Shown one piece after another: positions 60,238-64,000 of a DNA stretch of 64,000 bases; the stretch's first letter is position 1, and each line of letters starts with the position of its first letter. The translations under genes and the position numbers were made by a program. The notes beneath the pieces are model-generated. The model saw only the letters and a list, made by a program, of their open reading frames with translations, made no database searches and was not told the origin of the DNA. Source of the DNA: Rhizobium altiplani (GTDB taxonomy: Bacteria; Pseudomonadota; Alphaproteobacteria; Rhizobiales; Rhizobiaceae); assembly GCF_001542405.1 (NCBI RefSeq), contig NZ_LNCD01000124.1, forward strand, positions 62,001 through 126,000, given 5' to 3'.

Positions 60238-60948
60238 ATGATCGACGCGAAGAAGCTTCTTGAGCAGTTTCTGGGTTCGCAGGTGCCGGGTGTCGGCGGT
60301 ACCGTCAAGGACCGGGCGGGCGACGCGATCCAGATGGCCAAGGACAATCCGTGGAAAGCCGGTGCGCTGGCAACCGTTCTGCTCGGGACCAAGGCTGGAC
60401 GCAGCATTGCCGGCAATGCGCTTACTATCGGCGGTCTCGCTGCGATCGCCGGTCTCGGCTATCAGGCCTATAAGAATTATCAGGCAGGGCAGGCGCCGGC
60501 CACTCCTTCCGATGCGCCCCCACCAAGGACGGCCGTGCTGCCGCCCCCCGCCGACTCCGGCTTCGGCACCGGTTCCCCCACCCAAAGCAACGAATTCGTC
60601 CTCGTTCTCATCCGCGCCATGATCGCCGCGGCCAAGGCCGATGGCCATGTCAACGATGACGAACGCGCCCTCATCCTCGAGAAGATCAGGGCCGCGGATG
60701 TCGCCGCCGAAGCCGCCTTCTTCATCGAACGGGAGTTGTCGCAGCCGACGGATCTCGACGCACTGGTTGCCGCCGCCGAGACTGAGGAGCAGCGGGTGGA
60801 GCTCTACACCGCGTCACGCCTGACCATTGAGCCGGATTCGCGCGCCGAGCGCGGCTATCTCGACCTGCTGGCTGGTCGCCTTGGCCTTCCCGATGCTTTG
60901 GTCGACCACATCGAGGCGACGGTGTCCTCCGCCAAGGTCAGCCTCTAA
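60238..60948 (+). CDS. DUF533/TerB-like protein
   Basis: A 236-residue protein. MIDAKKLLEQFLG is the typical DUF533 (YebE-like) start, followed by Gly-rich hydrophobic stretches (GALATVLLGTKAGRSIAGNALTIGGLAAIAGLGYQAY split by a basic residue) and a Pro-rich linker (about 85-105). The C-terminal TerB-like helical domain (115-236) has an acidic DGHVNDDERALI motif. Function is unknown; often linked to envelope or stress. GGGAGATGATGAGGA precedes the ATG. Confidence 0.88.
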   Translation: MIDAKKLLEQFLGSQVPGVGGTVKDRAGDAIQMAKDNPWKAGALATVLLGTKAGRSIAGNALTIGGLAAIAGLGYQAYKNYQAGQAPATPSDAPPPRTAVLPPPADSGFGTGSPTQSNEFVLVLIRAMIAAAKADGHVNDDERALILEKIRAADVAAEAAFFIERELSQPTDLDALVAAAETEEQRVELYTASRLTIEPDSRAERGYLDLLAGRLGLPDALVDHIEATVSSAKVSL

Positions 60949-61018
60949 AAGCATCATTCGGCCAGTTGCCTTTCCCAGGCGGCTGGCCTAAGCCATGTCT
61001 CCTTACCCGGAGGAGCGT

Positions 61019-61711
61019 ATGCGCGATCTATCGAATTTCAAGGGCTGTCCGGCACCCCAGCCGGTGACCCTCAGGGGGCGTTTTGTCACCGTCGAACCCT
61101 ATGTCCGCGAGCAGCATCTGCAGGCGTTGTGGGACGGACTTGGCGGCATGGCCATCAATCCCTTGCTGCGCTACTTCTCGCAGCCCGATTTTACAGGTAC
61201 CGAGGACTTCGCCGCCTGGCTTCAGTCGGTCGCCAAATCGGGTTGGCTGACGCATGTCTTCCGAGACAACAGCTCCGGCAAGATCGTCGGCATGGCGAAC
61301 TACATGCGGGCCGATCCGGCCAATGGCGTGGTCGAGGTCGGCGGCGTCGCGCACGGTGCCGACATGAAGCGCTCGCCGCTCTCCACCGAAGTTCACTATC
61401 TGATGGCCAAGCATGTCTTCGAGGATCTCGGTTACCGGCGCTACGAGTGGAAATGCGACAATCTGAACGAGGCGAGCAAGACGACGGCGGCCCGCTACGG
61501 TTTCACCTACGAAGGCGTGTTCCGCCAGCACATGATTTCCAAGGGCCGCAATCGCGATACGGCCTGGTTTTCGATGCTCGATTCCGAATGGCCTGTCCTC
61601 AACGCAGCGTTCGAGGCCTGGCTGTCTCCCAGCAATTTTGATGCAGACGGCAAGCAGAAGCGGCGGCTGGAGGAAATCCGCGCCGAGCTGACCAAGGAAT
61701 CGGCAGAGTGA
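61019..61711 (+). CDS. GNAT family N-acetyltransferase (RimJ/RimL type)
   Basis: A 230-residue GNAT_3 protein with EWKCDNLNEASKTTAARYGFTYEG, the acetyl-CoA region of RimJ/RimL-like enzymes, and GMANYMRADPANGVVEVGGV in the core. GGAGG five bases upstream supports the ATG at 61019; the earlier ATG at 60995 has no site. Substrate (a protein N-terminus or small amine) unknown. The last codons overlap the next gene by GTGA. Confidence 0.88.
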   Translation: MRDLSNFKGCPAPQPVTLRGRFVTVEPYVREQHLQALWDGLGGMAINPLLRYFSQPDFTGTEDFAAWLQSVAKSGWLTHVFRDNSSGKIVGMANYMRADPANGVVEVGGVAHGADMKRSPLSTEVHYLMAKHVFEDLGYRRYEWKCDNLNEASKTTAARYGFTYEGVFRQHMISKGRNRDTAWFSMLDSEWPVLNAAFEAWLSPSNFDADGKQKRRLEEIRAELTKESAE

Positions 61712-61923
61712 CGGATCCGAGATCGGAAGGCCGTTCGCAGGCAATTGCGGCGGCCATCATCCTTATGGCCGCCGGCCTCGTGCTCTATTTCATGCCGGCC
61801 ATCATTCTCGCACTTGGCAGCTACTCGCCGTATCTGGCGGCTGGTGTCGGCGCGTGCCTGGTTCTGGCTTTTTTCGTCGTCTTCTGGCTGAGGGCGCGAT
61901 ATCAGCGCCAGCGCGGTAAATAG
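61708..61923 (+). CDS. Small two-helix membrane protein, 71 residues
   Basis: Starts at a GTG that overlaps the GNAT stop (GTGA), so it is likely translationally coupled. Two hydrophobic segments (about 12-34 and 41-60) are followed by a basic end (RARYQRQRGK). No named family. Its conserved overlap position would support it being real. Confidence 0.65.
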   Translation: MTDPRSEGRSQAIAAAIILMAAGLVLYFMPAIILALGSYSPYLAAGVGACLVLAFFVVFWLRARYQRQRGK

Positions 61924-61934
61924 CGCCGTAGGCT

Positions 61935-63014
61935 CTAGCCCTGTAGCGAGGCGCCGAGCAGCAGTGCGCCCATGGCAATCACCAGCAGGGCGCCTAGGAT
62001 TTCGATCGTATTCCCAATCCACACCGACGCGGCTGAGCCGCGCCCGGCGAGGCGCATCGCAGTGCCCTTGGCAGTGACCGCGAGCGTTGCCAGCATCGCG
62101 ACCGTTATCGCGGTGCCAAGCGACATCGCGATCACCGATAGCACGCCGCCGAGATAGAGGCCGTTCAGCAGCGAGAATGTCATGACCAGCAGCGCGCCGG
62201 AGCAGGGGCGTAAGCCAACGGCGATGATGGCCGACCAGGCTTCGCGGACATTGAACTTCTCGGCCTTGAGCAGGGACGGATCGGGCATGTGCGATTGGCC
62301 GCAGGTCTCGCAGGCCATGCCGGCAATGAACTTGTGCCCGGCTCTGAGCGCCTGTGCTTCACCGAAGGCGAAGCTCGAACCTTGCTTCTGCGCTGCATTG
62401 TCCTGCCAGTCCAGCATCATGCTGACGGGGCCAGACGACGTTGCCATGACCTCACGGCGTGGCATGCCTGCAATGATCCCCCGCAGCTTGCGGAACAACA
62501 GCCAGCAACCGAAGAGGATGACCAGGATGAAGCTGGCGATCTCCATCGCCTGCGTCGCGGCCGTCAGGGTTATGCCGGTGCCGCGCAGCACCAGCCATGC
62601 GCCGCCGACAAGTGCGATTGCGACAAATCCCTGGAGGAAGGCGGAGACGAAGGAGATGGATACGCCGCGTTTCAGCTCGATCTCATTGGCGATCATGTAG
62701 GAGGAGATAACAGCCTTACCGTGCCCGGGGCCGGCGGCGTGAAAGACGCCATAGGCGAAGGAGAGGCCGATCAGCGCCCAGAGATGCCAGGAATCCGCAC
62801 GCATGGCTCGCAGCGCACCCGTCAGGGCACGATAGAAGGCCTGCTGCTGTGCATTGACATAGAGGAGGAGGGGAGCAAGCGGGCCGCCCGTCGGCTGGAA
62901 GCTCGGTTCCGATGTGCCGATGCCGAGCGGCGACTGCGCATGCGCAACGGCCATGCCCGCGACCAGCACGAATGCGGCGCCGAGCGCAATCGGCCGAAGC
63001 CGGTGTCTCAGCAT
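61935..63014 (-). CDS. NicO-type nickel/cobalt transporter family protein
   Basis: A 359-residue membrane protein. An N-terminal signal-like helix (about 10-27, VLVAGMAVAHAQ) and about six helices follow. HAAGPGHGKAVISSYM and GLRPCSGALLVM are the NicO/RcnA motifs that line the metal path. The cytoplasmic loop has CETCGQSHMPD, a Cys/His patch probably for metal binding. The ATG at 63014 overlaps the DUF1007 stop by seven bases. It exports or imports Ni, Co or possibly Zn; direction is not readable. Confidence 0.9.
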   Translation of the reverse strand: MLRHRLRPIALGAAFVLVAGMAVAHAQSPLGIGTSEPSFQPTGGPLAPLLLYVNAQQQAFYRALTGALRAMRADSWHLWALIGLSFAYGVFHAAGPGHGKAVISSYMIANEIELKRGVSISFVSAFLQGFVAIALVGGAWLVLRGTGITLTAATQAMEIASFILVILFGCWLLFRKLRGIIAGMPRREVMATSSGPVSMMLDWQDNAAQKQGSSFAFGEAQALRAGHKFIAGMACETCGQSHMPDPSLLKAEKFNVREAWSAIIAVGLRPCSGALLVMTFSLLNGLYLGGVLSVIAMSLGTAITVAMLATLAVTAKGTAMRLAGRGSAASVWIGNTIEILGALLVIAMGALLLGASLQG

Positions 63015-63649
63015 GTGAGATCCAGTCGCGTCGCGAAGAGCTTCGACATGTTCGTCCCCGTCGGGTCGTTGAAGAAAGCGTCGGTCAAGGACTGCTTGTT
63101 CTCGGCGATCACCTGGTCGGCATCGGGACGGACGACCTGGTGCTTGCAACTTTTGAACCCGTCGCCGACCAGAACCAGCTCGTTGTCGGTCGGGAAGTCG
63201 ATCGAGGTGTAGAGCGTCGGGTCGTAGACACCGAAGGTAAGGCCTCCCTTGAGCGGCATCTTTTCTGCCGGCTTGACGGCGAAGAACATCAGCAACTGAC
63301 CCTGTTTGTAGTCCACATGGATCAGGTCGGGCTTCTCGACCTTTATATTCTTACCGTTCATCGTAAGGTTCATGTAGTAGTCGTAGTCGACCAGCGAATC
63401 CCGCACGGTCTTGCCGACCTCGGCCAGCTCGTTCGGGTCCAGCTTCAGATCGGTGTTCTTGTCGAAATCCATCACGACGGACGACGAGAAGACCTCGTCG
63501 AAGCGCCAGACGTTGCGCAGTTCAGCAACGTTGCCGTCGTCATCGGCGACGACCTCCAGCCGCGCTTCGACAAACACATGCGGGTGTGCAAAGGCTGCAG
63601 CTGGCAAAAGCGACAGGAGCGACGCCATCAGGAATGTCGATTTCTTCAT
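63008..63649 (-). CDS. DUF1007 family exported protein
   Basis: A 213-residue protein with a signal peptide (MKKSTFLMASLLSLLPAAAFAHPHVFVEA, mature start HPHVFV). The HPH at the mature N-terminus could be a metal ligand. The family always lies beside NicO-type transporters, and here it overlaps the transporter start by seven bases. Its periplasmic role is probably metal delivery, by association. Confidence 0.88.
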   Translation of the reverse strand: MKKSTFLMASLLSLLPAAAFAHPHVFVEARLEVVADDDGNVAELRNVWRFDEVFSSSVVMDFDKNTDLKLDPNELAEVGKTVRDSLVDYDYYMNLTMNGKNIKVEKPDLIHVDYKQGQLLMFFAVKPAEKMPLKGGLTFGVYDPTLYTSIDFPTDNELVLVGDGFKSCKHQVVRPDADQVIAENKQSLTDAFFNDPTGTNMSKLFATRLDLTC

Positions 63650-63736
63650 GCGTGCTCTTACTGCGGGATCCCAAACTCACCTGATTCCTCGCCAGTAAAT
63701 GGGACGGAATTGGGACCGGCCCCAGACGGGAAGCGG

Positions 63737-64000
63737 TCAGGAATGCTTCTTGAACCAATTGTGAAGGTAGTCGACGAAGATGCGGACCTTGGCCGGCAAG
63801 TAGCGGCGATGGGGGTAGACGGCATAGATACCGCGATCGGTCGGAATGTAATCGTTGAACAGCGTCACCAGCTCGCCGCTCTCGATCGGCTTGCGGGCGA
63901 TGAAATCGGGAATCAGCGCGACGCCGATGCCTGACAGTGCGGCGCGCAGCGTCGCATGTGGGCTGTTGACCTCCATGGGGCCTGTCACCGCAACGGCAAA
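63737..64000 (-). CDS. LysR-family regulator, C-terminal part, cut by the window end
   Basis: An open frame of 87 residues runs to the edge on the minus strand and ends LPAKVRIFVDYLHNWFKKHS. The sequence VNSPHATLRAALSGIGVALIPDFIARK and VYPHRRYLPAKVRIF is typical of the effector-binding end of LysR proteins. The DNA-binding part lies beyond 64000. It is read in the same direction as the DUF1007 gene, 87 bp away; no link is implied. Confidence 0.85.
   Translation of the reverse strand, partial: FAVAVTGPMEVNSPHATLRAALSGIGVALIPDFIARKPIESGELVTLFNDYIPTDRGIYAVYPHRRYLPAKVRIFVDYLHNWFKKHS

Overview
The window looks like chromosomal DNA of a fast-growing alpha-proteobacterium of the Rhizobiaceae, most likely Rhizobium or a close relative. 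This rests on the high GC content, the gltX-lysS pair, a LacI-xylB-xylA cluster, and the many LacI, TetR, LysR and AraC regulators, class III cyclases and sugar ABC transporters. I saw no insertion sequence, prophage, CRISPR array, rRNA or tRNA. Base and codon use look even throughout, so it reads as ordinary chromosome rich in small regulated modules. Gene identities come from reading the proteins; no database search was possible.

Layout, 0-20 kb: a cut-off CDS, an SDR dehydrogenase, a DUF1345 membrane protein and a cyclase with a MerR-like N-terminus. A long leftward operon, ydcSTUV-patD, follows with a LysR gene upstream; it matches the E. coli putrescine uptake and gamma-aminobutyraldehyde oxidation cluster gene for gene. 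Next are a membrane-anchored unknown, lysS and gltX (leftward), an SLC13-type transporter, a TetR/aldo-keto reductase divergon with two clear palindromic operators, a DUF4239-like membrane protein and a glutathione peroxidase.

20-31 kb: two paralogous EmrAB-type efflux operons, each divergent from its own TetR gene with inverted-repeat operators in between. They enclose an AraC/phytanoyl-CoA-dioxygenase-like pair, a TerC-family protein and an AraC-GyrI regulator.

31-48 kb: carbohydrate region. A LacI-xylB-xylA cluster is followed by small exported or hypothetical proteins. An HxlR-controlled cluster (37-aa leader ORF, SRPBCC-like protein, cysteine hydrolase) comes next. Then a LacI gene is divergent from a sugar ABC transporter, with twin operators spaced 21 bp. 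A TPR-cyclase that has lost a catalytic Arg lies between this transporter and a TIM-barrel isomerase/Gfo-Idh oxidoreductase pair that probably works on an imported sugar or glycoside.

48-64 kb: an exported unknown, an ABC-F ATPase, two coupled esterases divergent from a GH1 beta-glucosidase, an FMN reductase, a CHASE4-GGDEF-EAL protein, an overlapping CYTH-CHAD-trhO operon, eda (KDPG aldolase), DUF533, a GNAT with a coupled small membrane protein, a DUF1007-NicO metal transport pair, and the C-terminal part of a LysR regulator cut by the window end.

A CG-centred GAAACGTT box occurs before the xyl LacI gene, the TIM-barrel/Gfo-Idh pair and the GH1 gene, suggesting that one or a few LacI-family repressors link these plant-sugar genes.
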